From NCBI RefSeq assembly GCF_024494695.1, contig NZ_JANHDP010000011.1, forward strand, positions 1-37,934: a stretch of 37,934 bases of DNA. The letters are read 5' to 3'. Positions 8,073 to 16,765 of the stretch are shown here, piece by piece (positions within the stretch are counted from its first letter, which is position 1; every line of letters begins with the position of its first letter). The notes beneath the pieces were generated by a model. That model was not told the origin of the DNA. It searched no databases and saw only the letters and a program-made list of their open reading frames with translations. Source of the DNA: Natronoarchaeum rubrum. Its GTDB lineage: Archaea; Halobacteriota; Halobacteria; Halobacteriales; Natronoarchaeaceae. The position numbers and the translations under genes were made by a program.

Positions 8073-9107
8073 ATGGCAGCAGAAGCAGACCTCGAAGATC
8101 TCCCCGGCGTCGGACCGGCAACCGCAGAGAAGCTTCGCGACAACGGCTTCGACTCGTATCAGGGCCTGGCGGTCGCCAGCCCCGGCGAGCTCTCGAACAC
8201 GGCCGACGTCGGCGAGAGCACGGCCTCGGACATCATTCAGGCCGCCCGCGAGGCCGCCGACATCGGCGGGTTCGAGAGCGGCGCGCAGGTGCTCGAACGA
8301 CGCGAGCAGATCGGCAAGCTCGAGTTCAACATCCCCGAGATCGACGACCTGCTGGGCGGCGGCATCGAGACGCAGTCGATCACGGAAGTGTACGGCGAGT
8401 TCGGCGCCGGCAAGTCCCAGGTGACCCACCAGCTGGCGGTCAACGTCCAGCTTCCGAAGGAACACGGCGGCCTGCACGGCTCGGCGATCTTCGTCGACAG
8501 CGAGGACACGTTCCGCCCCGAGCGGATCGACGACATGATCCGCGGGCTCGACGACGAGATCCTCGCCGACGTGATGGAAGAGCGGGAAATCGAGGGCGAG
8601 CCCGGCGACGACGAGGCGATGGACGTGCTCCTCGAGAGCTTCCTCGACAAGATCCACGTCGCGAAGGCGTTCAACAGTAACCACCAGATCCTGCTCGCCG
8701 AGAAGGCGAAGGAACTCGCCAGCGAGAGCCAAGAGGACGACTTCCCCGTTCGACTGCTCTGTGTCGACTCGCTGACCGCCCACTTCCGCGCCGAGTACGT
8801 CGGCCGTGGCGAACTCGCCGAGCGCCAGCAGAAGCTCAACAAGCACCTCCACGACCTGATGCGCGTGGGCGACCTCAACAACACCGCCGTGCTGGTGACC
8901 AACCAGGTCGCCTCGAACCCCGACTCGTTCTTCGGCGACCCGACCCAGCCGATCGGCGGGAACATTCTCGGCCACACCTCGACGTTCCGCGTCTACATCC
9001 GCAAGTCCAAGGGCGACAAGCGCGTGTTCAAGCTGGTCGACGCGCCGAACCTCGCCGACGGCGAGGCGATCATGCGCGTCCAGGACGAAGGCCTGAAGCC
9101 GGAATAA
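8073..9107 (+). CDS. radA: DNA repair and recombination protein RadA
   Basis: This 344-residue archaeal RecA/Rad51-family recombinase forms ATP-dependent filaments on single-stranded DNA and performs strand exchange. An N-terminal helix-hairpin-helix domain (about 5-60, [12 protein letters not shown]) precedes the ATPase core. Walker A is GEFGAGKS (108-115) and Walker B ends at D232 (LLCVDS). [20 protein letters not shown] loop and the [16 protein letters not shown] segment follow. The length is normal and there is no intein. ATG 8073 is chosen over an ATG nine codons upstream, whose extra residues (MYHRGQRVG) are basic and untypical. It converges on ppk1 with 53 bp between stops. Confidence 0.97.
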   Translation: MAAEADLEDLPGVGPATAEKLRDNGFDSYQGLAVASPGELSNTADVGESTASDIIQAAREAADIGGFESGAQVLERREQIGKLEFNIPEIDDLLGGGIETQSITEVYGEFGAGKSQVTHQLAVNVQLPKEHGGLHGSAIFVDSEDTFRPERIDDMIRGLDDEILADVMEEREIEGEPGDDEAMDVLLESFLDKIHVAKAFNSNHQILLAEKAKELASESQEDDFPVRLLCVDSLTAHFRAEYVGRGELAERQQKLNKHLHDLMRVGDLNNTAVLVTNQVASNPDSFFGDPTQPIGGNILGHTSTFRVYIRKSKGDKRVFKLVDAPNLADGEAIMRVQDEGLKPE

Positions 9108-9160
9108 CGCCCGGACGACAGCTTCTCCGCGATCGTCGGTGAGCCGATTTGAACCTACAC

Positions 9161-11599
9161 TCAGGACTGTTCTGATCGGTTTCGCCCGGACCGGCGCGCA
9201 CAGTGGGTCCCCGACCGAGCACGCTCCATCAGTCGCTCGTGTGTCGACCGAACCGGCTCGTCGTCCGGCGCGAGCTGCTCGTAGCTCCCGTCCGATCCCA
9301 TCACCCAGCGACGGCGGTTGTCTTCGAGCAGGATATCGAGCACCGCCTGCAGTTCCGACTGCAACGCGTCGTCCTCGATCGGAACGATCGTCTCGACGCG
9401 GTTGTCCAGATTGCGGGTCATCCAGTCGGCCGACCCGACGAAGAACTCCGGATCGCCGCCGTTCTCGAACCGGAATATCCGCGAGTGTTCGAGGAACCGG
9501 CCGACGACGCTGTAGACGTCGATCCGCTCGCTGACGCCCTCCAGACCGGGCCGAAGCCGGCAGATGTCCCGGACGATCAGGTCGATGTCGACGCCGGCCA
9601 TCGACGCCTCGTACAGTTCGCGGACGATCTCGGGGTCCTCCAGCCGGTTCATCTTGGCAACGATCCGGGCGTCCTCGCCCGACCGAGCGGCTTCGGCCTC
9701 GGCACGGATCAGCTCGGTGAACCGGCGACGCATGTTGCCCGGCGCGACGAGCATCGTTCGGTACTCCTCGTGGCGAGCGTGGCCGGTGAAGTAGTTGAAC
9801 AGCCGCACCAGGTCGTGGCCGACGTCCCGATCTGCGGTGAGCAGACCCAGATCTTCGTACTGCTTTGCGGTGCCGGAGTGGTAGTTGCCGGTGCCGACGT
9901 GGGAGTACAGGCGGACGCCGTCGTCCTCCCGGCGGACGACCAGCGACGTTTTCGTGTGAGTTTTGTAGCCGATGGTGCCGTAGGCGACGTGGATGCCCTC
10001 CTCTTCGAGCCGCTTGGCCCACTCCAGGTTGTTCTTCTCGTCGAAGCGGGCCTTGAGCTCGACCATCACGGCGACCTGCTTGCCGTTGCGCGCGGCGTCG
10101 ATCAGCGTCTGGATCACCTGCGAGTCGCTGGCGGTCCGGTAGATCGACGCCTTGAGCGCCAGCACGTCGGGGTCTTCCGCGGCGGCTTCGAGGAACTGCT
10201 GGACGGTGCCGGTAAAGGAGTGGTAGGGGTGGTGGACGAGCACGTCGTCCCGGCGGATCTCCTCGAAGATGTCGGTCCCGGGTTCGGCCAGGCGCGGGTG
10301 GGACTGGGGCGTCCAGCGGTCGACCGACAGATCGGGCCGGTCGAGATCGGTCAGCGTCCGAAAGTCCCTGAAATCGAGCGGGCCGTCGATCTCGAAGAGT
10401 TCGCGCTCGTCGAGGTCGAGCTGCTCGCGGAGGATGTCGACGACCGTCGAAGGAGCGTCGCGCTCGATCTCCAGGCGGACCACCGTGGCGAAGCGACGTT
10501 CCTCGATCACCTCCTCGGCCATCTCGAGGAGATCTTCGGCGACTTCCTCGTCCCGTCCGACCTCGGCGTTCCGCGTCACCCGGAACAGCGCGTCGTCGAC
10601 GATCTCGACGTCCGGAAAGAGGAGATCGAGGTTGTTGCGGACGAGCTCTTCGAGCAAAACGAACCGGCGCTCTTCGTCGTCGCTCGCCTCGCTGTTGCCG
10701 GTGTTATCGACGTCGATGAACCGCAGCTGATTGCGGGGGATCTTCACCCGCGAGAACGTTACCTCGCCGTCGGTCGACTCGCGCGTCAACACCGCCAGCG
10801 AGAGGCTCTGGTTCGAGATGAACGGGAACGGGTGGGCCGGATCGAACGTCAGCGGCGTCAGTGCGGGCAGGATCGATCGCTCGAAGTACTCCCGCAGTCG
10901 CGCGCGCTCGTCCGGCGACAGCTCCTCGGCGTCGACGATTTCGATCCCCGCGTCGGCCAGCGCGGGCCGGATCTCTTCTCGGAAACACTCCGACTGGCGT
11001 TCCAGCAGCGGTCGGCTCGTTTCGAGAACGTCGTCCCACTGTTCGCGGGGCGTCCGACCGTCCGGCGTTCGCTCGGTGATGTCCGCGACGACCTGCTGTT
11101 TGAGACCGCCGACCCGCTTGCGGAAGAACTCGTCGAGGTTCTCCGTGACGATCGAGAGGAACTTCACCCGCTCTAACAGCGGGTTGCGATCGTCCAGCAC
11201 CTCGTGGAGGACGCGCCGCTGGAAGGCGAGTTCGCCCAGTTCGCGGTTGAGATAGTACCGCGGATCGTCGAGGTCGACTTCAGCCGGCTCCGTCGGTTCG
11301 TCGTCGGCGTCGATCTCGACGGCGTCGCCGATCGGCTGGAGGGACAGATCGGCCGTCACGTCGTGGGATGCCGGTCGGTACGTCGCCTCGTCGGCCGACT
11401 GCGAGTCGATATCCTCGGACTGTGGTTCGGCGTCTTCAGTCCGGCAGTCGGCGTCCTCGGTTCGCGAGTCGGCATCCGCAGTCCGTTCGTGATCGGCGGA
11501 CGGCTCGGCGTCGCCGTCGGACGCCGTCGCTGCGGCGTCGGTCGACGCCGCGTCGTCTTCACCCGCCTCGACTTCTTCCTGCGTCCGGTTCTCGGCCAT
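9161..11599 (-). CDS. ppk1: Polyphosphate kinase 1
   Basis: This 812-residue enzyme reversibly polymerises the ATP gamma-phosphate into inorganic polyphosphate. The core begins at about residue 112 (RYYLNRELGELAFQRRV). The phospho-accepting His region is H548 in YKTHTK, followed by YSHVGTGNYHSGTAK, and the second active-site His is H705 in RFLEHSRIF, before SADWMTRNLDNRVE. The first ~110 residues are an acidic, low-complexity extension containing four 7-residue repeats. ATG 11599 is chosen; a GTG at 11611 would overlap the upstream metallophosphoesterase gene by 11 bp. The two genes are tightly linked, so one mRNA is likely. The extension makes it longer than the usual ~690 residues. Confidence 0.93.
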   Translation of the reverse strand: MAENRTQEEVEAGEDDAASTDAAATASDGDAEPSADHERTADADSRTEDADCRTEDAEPQSEDIDSQSADEATYRPASHDVTADLSLQPIGDAVEIDADDEPTEPAEVDLDDPRYYLNRELGELAFQRRVLHEVLDDRNPLLERVKFLSIVTENLDEFFRKRVGGLKQQVVADITERTPDGRTPREQWDDVLETSRPLLERQSECFREEIRPALADAGIEIVDAEELSPDERARLREYFERSILPALTPLTFDPAHPFPFISNQSLSLAVLTRESTDGEVTFSRVKIPRNQLRFIDVDNTGNSEASDDEERRFVLLEELVRNNLDLLFPDVEIVDDALFRVTRNAEVGRDEEVAEDLLEMAEEVIEERRFATVVRLEIERDAPSTVVDILREQLDLDERELFEIDGPLDFRDFRTLTDLDRPDLSVDRWTPQSHPRLAEPGTDIFEEIRRDDVLVHHPYHSFTGTVQQFLEAAAEDPDVLALKASIYRTASDSQVIQTLIDAARNGKQVAVMVELKARFDEKNNLEWAKRLEEEGIHVAYGTIGYKTHTKTSLVVRREDDGVRLYSHVGTGNYHSGTAKQYEDLGLLTADRDVGHDLVRLFNYFTGHARHEEYRTMLVAPGNMRRRFTELIRAEAEAARSGEDARIVAKMNRLEDPEIVRELYEASMAGVDIDLIVRDICRLRPGLEGVSERIDVYSVVGRFLEHSRIFRFENGGDPEFFVGSADWMTRNLDNRVETIVPIEDDALQSELQAVLDILLEDNRRRWVMGSDGSYEQLAPDDEPVRSTHERLMERARSGTHCARRSGRNRSEQS
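11384..11467 (-). repeat. 21-bp minisatellite coding four 7-residue repeats in Ppk1
   Basis: Residues 45-72 of Ppk1 read SRTEDAD, CRTEDAE, PQSEDID, SQSADEA: four degenerate copies of a 7-residue acidic unit coded by 21-bp DNA repeats. They lie in the disordered N-terminal extension. Confidence 0.6.
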
Positions 11600-11600
11600 G

Positions 11601-12383
11601 CTATCGGTCACCGGCGTCGACGTCGCACGCCGCGGGATCGACGAACTTGGACTCGGACCGTTTCTGGTAGGTTTCGCGAGCCTCCACGCCGACGAACTCG
11701 TCGGCGCCGCAGTCGTAGGCGGTCAGAGTGCCGCCGTACACGCAGCCCGTATCGAGACCGATGGCGCCGTCACCGACGACCGGCGCGTCGAGGACGGTGT
11801 GGCCGAAGAAAACCCGCGGCGTCCGGTCGTACTGCTCGAACCAGAACGGTCCGTCGTAGCCGTCGCCCAGCGGCGCCCGCGTCGTCAGGAAGTCGTTCAC
11901 GTCGTGCTCGAACAGCGGGCGAGAGGGGTCGACGCCGCCGTGGACGACCGCGTTGTCGCCCCACGAGAGGACCGCGGGCAGCGAGTCGATGTAGTCGACG
12001 TGGTCGTCGTCGAGCCCGGGGTCGGCGTCCCCGCGAAGCACTTTCGCCTCGTTGTTGCCCAGCACCGGCACCGCGTTCGGCAGGTCGCGGACGTACTCGA
12101 CGACGCCCGCGCTGTCGGGTCCTTTGCGGACGAGATCGCCCACGAACGCGAGCAGTTCGTCCGGGGCGGGGTCGATCCGCTCGACGAGCGTCTCAAGCTC
12201 GGTCCGGCAGCCGTGGACGTCGCCGACGACGTAGACGTTCCGCCACTCGTCGGCGTCGATCCGGCGGTGACGCCGCTCGACGGCGGGCCGGAACGCTCGC
12301 TCCGGCTGCCAGTCGTCCGCCGTCGCTCGTTCCGGCGTGTCGATACCCCGATCGGCCATCGCCCGTACTGACCGCTGTCCCAT
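11601..12383 (-). CDS. Metallophosphoesterase (ApaH/PrpE-like), linked to ppk1
   Basis: This 260-residue calcineurin-like phosphoesterase has all the metal motifs: GDVHG (54-58), GDLVRKG (82-88), GNNE (109-112, for the usual GNHE), H148 in HGG and H195 in GHT. Residues 1-47 are an extension unrelated to the catalytic fold. The pattern is closest to protein phosphatase/diadenosine tetraphosphatase-type enzymes. The stop codon is one base from the ppk1 ATG, so translational coupling is likely. Substrates could be phosphoproteins, ApnA nucleotides or polyphosphate; coupling to ppk1 makes a role in polyphosphate or nucleotide turnover attractive but unproven. GNNE lacks the His often seen after Asn, which may tune catalysis. 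Confidence 0.85.
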   Translation of the reverse strand: MGQRSVRAMADRGIDTPERATADDWQPERAFRPAVERRHRRIDADEWRNVYVVGDVHGCRTELETLVERIDPAPDELLAFVGDLVRKGPDSAGVVEYVRDLPNAVPVLGNNEAKVLRGDADPGLDDDHVDYIDSLPAVLSWGDNAVVHGGVDPSRPLFEHDVNDFLTTRAPLGDGYDGPFWFEQYDRTPRVFFGHTVLDAPVVGDGAIGLDTGCVYGGTLTAYDCGADEFVGVEARETYQKRSESKFVDPAACDVDAGDR

Positions 12384-12413
12384 CGTGCGGGGCTTCGGGA
12401 ATCAGCACATAAG

Positions 12414-12424
12414 CCGTTTATATG
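12414..12424 (-). promoter_or_regulatory. TATA box for the metallophosphoesterase-ppk1 pair
   Basis: CATATAAACGG on the minus strand lies about 36 bp before the ATG at 12383 and predicts a leader of about 10 nt. No comparable box is seen directly before ppk1, consistent with one transcript. Confidence 0.55.
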
Positions 12425-12522
12425 TGGTGAACGGACGGCTATGTACCGGTACGTACGTCGATGCGGCCAAACTCGGCGGTGTCGAGTTCGGATGGAGAAC
12501 GGAGCGCAGGCCGGAGGGTCAA

Positions 12523-12533
12523 CAAAACGAATG
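12523..12533 (-). terminator. T-rich tract after fttA
   Basis: The minus strand reads TTCGTTTTGTT about 40-50 bp after the fttA stop. Archaeal termination occurs at T-rich tracts in the non-template strand, helped by FttA itself. Confidence 0.35.
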
Positions 12534-12574
12534 TCAGACGGCCGTGCTGTACGTCCGTGCGTGTGCGGACGGGA

Positions 12575-14497
12575 TCAGACGAACCGGAACGTCTCGAGGT
12601 TCTTCGGCGCGAACGTCCGCATGTTGTAGTCGTGGTACAGCGCCGAGGAGAGATCCTGCGTGGAGGACTCGTCACCGTGGACGCACAGCACCTTCTCCGG
12701 GCGCGGGTTCATCGTCTTGACGAAGTTCTCCAGGCCCTGCCGGTCGGCGTGGCCGGAGAAGCCGTCGACGGTCTCGACGTCCATGTTCAGCGAGAGCGTC
12801 GACTGGCGGCCGGTGTCGTCGTCGTCGATCGGAATCTCGTCCCAGCCGCTCTGGATCCGCCGTCCCAGGGTCCCCTGGGCCTGGTAGCCGACGAAGGTGA
12901 GCGTCGAATCCGGGTCGCTGCCGAGGTGACGCAGCCAGGACATGATCGGACCGCCCGTGACCATCCCCGAGGTCGAGAGGATGATGCAGGGCTCGCCGTC
13001 GGCGACCTCCTGTCGTTCCTCCTCGCCGCCGTCGATGTGGTTGAACTGGTCGGCGAGGAACGGGTTCTCGTCGTCGTGGAAGATCCGATCGCGGAGGTCG
13101 TCACGCAGGTACTCGGGGTAGGTCGTGTGGATCGCGGTCGCCTCCCAGATCATCCCGTCGAGGTGGACCGGCATCTCGGGGATGTCGCCCGAGCGCATCG
13201 CCTCTTCGAGGACGAGCATCATCTCCTGGGAGCGCCCGACGGCGAACGCCGGGATCAGCACTTTCCCGTCCTTCTCGTAGGTCTCCTTGATGACCTTCTT
13301 GAGGTTGCGCTCGGCGTCGTCCTGATCGGTCTGGTAGTCGTTGCGGCCGCCGTAGGTGGACTCGAGGACGAGCGTCTCCACGCGCGGGAAGTCGTTGACG
13401 GCGCCGTTGAACAGGCGCGTATCGTCGTAGTGGATGTCGCCCGAGAACGCGACGTTGTAGAGGCCGTCGCCGATGTGGAAGTGACAGACGGCCGAGCCGA
13501 GGATGTGGCCGGCGTTGTGCAGCGTGAGCTTGACGTCCGGCGCGATGTCGGTGACGTCGCCGTACTCCAGCGGGATGGTGTGCTTGATCGCCTCGCGGAC
13601 CATCTCGGAGTCGTACGGCGGCGTTCGACCTTCCTTGGCGGCCACGTCGAGGTAGTCGAGCTGGAGCAGGCCCATCAGGTCGCGCGTGGGTTCGGTGGTG
13701 TAGATCGGCCCGTCGTAGCCGTACTTGAACAGGAGGGGAAGCAGCGCGGAGTGGTCGAGGTGGGCGTGGGTCAGCACGACGGCGTCGAGATTCGACGCGC
13801 CGGCGCCCAGCGCTTCGGGCACCTGAAGATACGGGACTTCGCCTTCGGCGCCGGGCTTGTCGCCGCAGTCGATGAGGATGCGCGTCTCGGGCGTCGAGAG
13901 GATGAAGGCGGCCCGTCCGACCTCGCGACAGCAGCCAAGCGTCGTGATGCGGACGTACTCCTCGTCGGACATCTCCTCGCGGTGGATCTGTCGGCCGACC
14001 CGCTCTAAGACGTCCCGTCGCTCGTCGCGTTCCTGCTTGAGGAAGTTCCGGACGTTCGAGACCGTCGAGGACTCGATCGGCGGCGTGCGAACGACCTCCG
14101 GCGTCCAGCCGACTTCCTTGGTGATCTCCCGGAGCGTCGAGCCGTGGCGGCCGATCACCATCCCGGGTTTCTCGGCTTCGATGACGACCTCGCCGGTGTC
14201 CTTGTGGAAATCCAGATCGGAGACGCCGGCGTCCTCGGGGACGACCGAGAGGATCTGCTCGCGGGCCTTGCGGGGTTCCGAAAGCACGTCGGGGTCCGGG
14301 CGGACCGTGATGCGCTTGCGGAGCTTGCTGGCCAGCTGGCGGATCAGATCGCCCTGCTGCGCGAACTCCTTGGGATCGCGCGTGTAGACGACCAGCTCCG
14401 GTCCCTCGTACTTTACTTCGGAGACGGAGATGTCGCTGGGAAGTTCGCTCGTGATCTCTGTACGCAACTCGTCGAGTTGTTGGTCAACGGAACTCAT
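12575..14497 (-). CDS. fttA: Transcription termination factor FttA (aCPSF1), beta-CASP ribonuclease
   Basis: This 640-residue KH/metallo-beta-lactamase/beta-CASP enzyme cuts nascent RNA and terminates archaeal transcription; it is the homologue of eukaryotic CPSF73. N-terminal KH-like domains occupy about 1-160 (VIGRHGS at 114-120). The lactamase motif HAHLDH is at 244-249, with further ligands in NAGHILGSA and SGDIHYD. The beta-CASP region has FAVGRSQEM and the late VDGFSGHADRQ and CVHGDE motifs. The C-terminus (LETFRFV) is standard and the length matches the archaeal family. It is a single gene in a large divergent region with no strong TATA box visible. Confidence 0.96.
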   Translation of the reverse strand: MSSVDQQLDELRTEITSELPSDISVSEVKYEGPELVVYTRDPKEFAQQGDLIRQLASKLRKRITVRPDPDVLSEPRKAREQILSVVPEDAGVSDLDFHKDTGEVVIEAEKPGMVIGRHGSTLREITKEVGWTPEVVRTPPIESSTVSNVRNFLKQERDERRDVLERVGRQIHREEMSDEEYVRITTLGCCREVGRAAFILSTPETRILIDCGDKPGAEGEVPYLQVPEALGAGASNLDAVVLTHAHLDHSALLPLLFKYGYDGPIYTTEPTRDLMGLLQLDYLDVAAKEGRTPPYDSEMVREAIKHTIPLEYGDVTDIAPDVKLTLHNAGHILGSAVCHFHIGDGLYNVAFSGDIHYDDTRLFNGAVNDFPRVETLVLESTYGGRNDYQTDQDDAERNLKKVIKETYEKDGKVLIPAFAVGRSQEMMLVLEEAMRSGDIPEMPVHLDGMIWEATAIHTTYPEYLRDDLRDRIFHDDENPFLADQFNHIDGGEEERQEVADGEPCIILSTSGMVTGGPIMSWLRHLGSDPDSTLTFVGYQAQGTLGRRIQSGWDEIPIDDDDTGRQSTLSLNMDVETVDGFSGHADRQGLENFVKTMNPRPEKVLCVHGDESSTQDLSSALYHDYNMRTFAPKNLETFRFV

Positions 14498-14827
14498 AGG
14501 TCATAGCGTCGCGGTAGCGTGGTGTCCCCCCGTCGGATGGCACGGACGACCGTCGGGCGGTCCCTCGGAACGGCGCCGAAGCGACAACACCGGGACTCCG
14601 GCGCGACGGCGACAGCGGCCGCACGACGACGCCGCCGCGCAACGTCTACGTGCCAGAGAGTACGCATACTGATCCTTCGGTATCAGGGTTCATCTCGCTT
14701 CGACCGGGAAATGGTCCAGGTCCGTGCGGGAGGATTCCAGGGAGAACCCGCTTGTTCGTCCGTATTAACTCCGCGTTATAAAAGTCTTCCCAATAACGGG
14801 TAAGGGAACGGGCACGTATCGCTCCGT
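14498..14827. other. Divergent fttA intergenic region
   Basis: The 330 bp between divergent starts contain no convincing gene. A near-palindrome (CTGATCC-TTC-GGTATCAG) lies around 14668-14686. A clear TATA box (GTTATAAAAG, about 14775-14784) serves the plus-strand gene at 14828. Confidence 0.5.
14775..14784 (+). promoter_or_regulatory. TATA box of the gene at 14828
   Basis: GTTATAAAAG predicts a start near 14808, leaving a leader of about 20 nt before ATG 14828. Confidence 0.55.
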
Positions 14828-15328
14828 ATGCACGTTTCGCGCGCAGCCGTCGAACGGGAGTACGAGTGGGTCCGGAATCGCGAGGCGGCCGTCGATCTGC
14901 TCAACGACGTTCGCGTCGGCCTCTCGGCGGCGTTCGACACCGACGTCGACGGCGTCACCGCCGAGCAGTACCGCGCCGAGGTCGACGCCGTGTTCGCCGA
15001 CGGCGACCTCGCGGTCAACGTCGCCGCGCTCGTCGCGCTTCTGCGAGACCTCGACGTCGAGGACGATTATCCGGGGTTCGTCGTCGACGAACTGCTCGGC
15101 AGACAGCTGGCAGCCGCGATCGCCGGCGGCCAGCCGTTCGGACTGCTCGCCGAGGCGACGTTTCACTACGCCGATGTCACGCACCACCCCGAGACCGGCG
15201 GCGCCGGCGCAGACGATCTGGACGCCGCGCTCGCCGCCGGCTTCCAGACGCGCCTGCCCGGCTGGAACTGGACCGAGGACGAGAGCCCCTTCGCGGTCGA
15301 CGCCGCCGTTCGGCGCGCCGATCGGTGA
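14828..15328 (+). CDS. Conserved-looking haloarchaeal protein, unknown function
   Basis: This 166-residue acidic, Ala-rich, mainly helical soluble protein has no membrane segment and no recognised motif. Features that may matter are a DDYPGFVVDELLGRQ segment (about 79-93), the His cluster FHYADVTHH (about 112-120) and a C-terminal WNWTEDESPF. Acidic composition and a good TATA box support a real gene. It is divergent from fttA and converges on the DICT regulator gene. I do not recognise the family. Confidence 0.75.
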   Translation: MHVSRAAVEREYEWVRNREAAVDLLNDVRVGLSAAFDTDVDGVTAEQYRAEVDAVFADGDLAVNVAALVALLRDLDVEDDYPGFVVDELLGRQLAAAIAGGQPFGLLAEATFHYADVTHHPETGGAGADDLDAALAAGFQTRLPGWNWTEDESPFAVDAAVRRADR

Positions 15329-15382
15329 GTGCGGCCGCGCGACGCCGCCGGGCACTACCGGAGTCGGTGACGGCGCGAACTC

Positions 15383-16600
15383 CTACTCGTACGTCGTCGC
15401 GAGGTAGTCGTCGATCTCGGCGACGAGGTCGTCGTCGTACGTCCAGAAGCCGAAGTACCGGTCGGGCTCGCGCTCCTCAGCGATCAGGGCACAGGAGTTC
15501 GACCCGTGGCCAGCAGGAGCGCTCGATCGCTCCGGGGAGGCAGTCACAGCGGTCCGGTCGGTCCCGGCGCCGTCGTCCCGAAATACGACGAACCAGACGC
15601 GGCCGATCTCGCTTCCCTCCGCCTCGTGAAGCCGGACGCCCTCGGTCGCCGGCGGCGTCCAGTCCGGTCGGCCGTACACGTGGACGTCGAGGTCGGTCTC
15701 GGCGCCGAAGCGCCGGTAGACCGGCAGCTGGTCGCGGTAGGCCGACAGCGACTGGAAGCCGGTCCTGAGCCGCCCCTCGCCCGTCCGCCAGGCGCGATCC
15801 TCGATCTCACGGGTCGTCGCCAGCAGCTCGCGCCGCGAGTCCGTACTAAAGGCGGTCTCCCGGAACAGCGACAGAAACTGGCGGTACGCGGGGCTGTCGC
15901 CGCGCTCGCCCCACGGCGGCGCCACCGTCGCCCGATCGGCATCGCGAAGCACGTCGAGACCGATCGACCCCAGCGCGACGCCGTCCTGCTGGACCAGCAC
16001 GAACCCGTCGTCGGCGACCGCGGGCAAGGACTCGTGTCTGATCTCGACGTTCCGCGTCGAGAACTGCTCGACCAGCTCCTCGTGGGGATCGGGCGCGAAT
16101 ACGGTGATCGTCGTCGCGGTCCGCTCGACGTCTTCGACGAGTTCGCCCAGAGAGTCCAGCCGACCGGGCGCTCTGAGCGGCGGCAACTCCTCGGGGAGAT
16201 CGACGGTCGCGGGGGCTTCGCTGCCCGCCCGCGCTTCGAGGTCGCTGGTCCTGTCGAGCAGGTCCGAAAGCGGCGTCGGCAGCTGCCGGGCGATCGCGTA
16301 GTTCATCTCGGCGTCGTAGTCGAGCAGGCCGGCGTCGTCGAGCGTCGGCAGGTGGTTGTGATGGAGTTCGAGTTCGAGTCGATCGTGATCCGCGCTGGTC
16401 GTCAGTCCCGCGTCGCTCTCGGCGCCGATCCAGCCCGAAACGACGCGCGCCAGCGTCGCCAGATCGGCGCCGTCGCGCTCCCGGAGGTAGTAGAGCACGT
16501 ACCGGCGTCGAACGTCTGTCAGCGCGGCGAGCGCTGCCTGGGGAACGTCCTCGAGCGGATCCTCCGCGCTCGCTCGCCGGTCCTCCTCGTCGGCACCCAT
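15383..16600 (-). CDS. DICT-domain regulator with N-terminal winged helix
   Basis: This 405-residue cytoplasmic protein has an N-terminal winged-helix domain of the haloarchaeal DUF7344 type (about 17-105: ALTDVRRRYVLYYLRE, then LELELHHNHLPTLDDAGLLDYD), a linker, and a DICT sensory domain at about 150-405, including a switch-like ITVFAPDP and the YFGFWTYDDDLVAEI end. DICT domains usually occur in haloarchaeal and cyanobacterial signalling proteins linked to light or redox sensing. The target promoter is unknown. It is divergent from proS with a 165-bp spacer. Confidence 0.8.
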   Translation of the reverse strand: MGADEEDRRASAEDPLEDVPQAALAALTDVRRRYVLYYLRERDGADLATLARVVSGWIGAESDAGLTTSADHDRLELELHHNHLPTLDDAGLLDYDAEMNYAIARQLPTPLSDLLDRTSDLEARAGSEAPATVDLPEELPPLRAPGRLDSLGELVEDVERTATTITVFAPDPHEELVEQFSTRNVEIRHESLPAVADDGFVLVQQDGVALGSIGLDVLRDADRATVAPPWGERGDSPAYRQFLSLFRETAFSTDSRRELLATTREIEDRAWRTGEGRLRTGFQSLSAYRDQLPVYRRFGAETDLDVHVYGRPDWTPPATEGVRLHEAEGSEIGRVWFVVFRDDGAGTDRTAVTASPERSSAPAGHGSNSCALIAEEREPDRYFGFWTYDDDLVAEIDDYLATTYE

Positions 16601-16765
16601 GATACGTTACCACACGAATCGGGAGCGGTTGACTCTTTCGACCGATCGAGCGGTGGTCGACAGGACCATCGACGACCCGAACGCGCCGCCGCGATCGATC
16701 GTTGCGTCCGACCGTATCGGTTCGTCTATTACCCCCGACGGACTCGTGTGGAACAACGGGACAGC

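Noticed and set aside
15506..16765. N-terminal extension of proS through the DICT gene
   Set aside because: The standard ProS N-terminus begins at 16766; upstream codons translate the antisense of a well-supported regulator.
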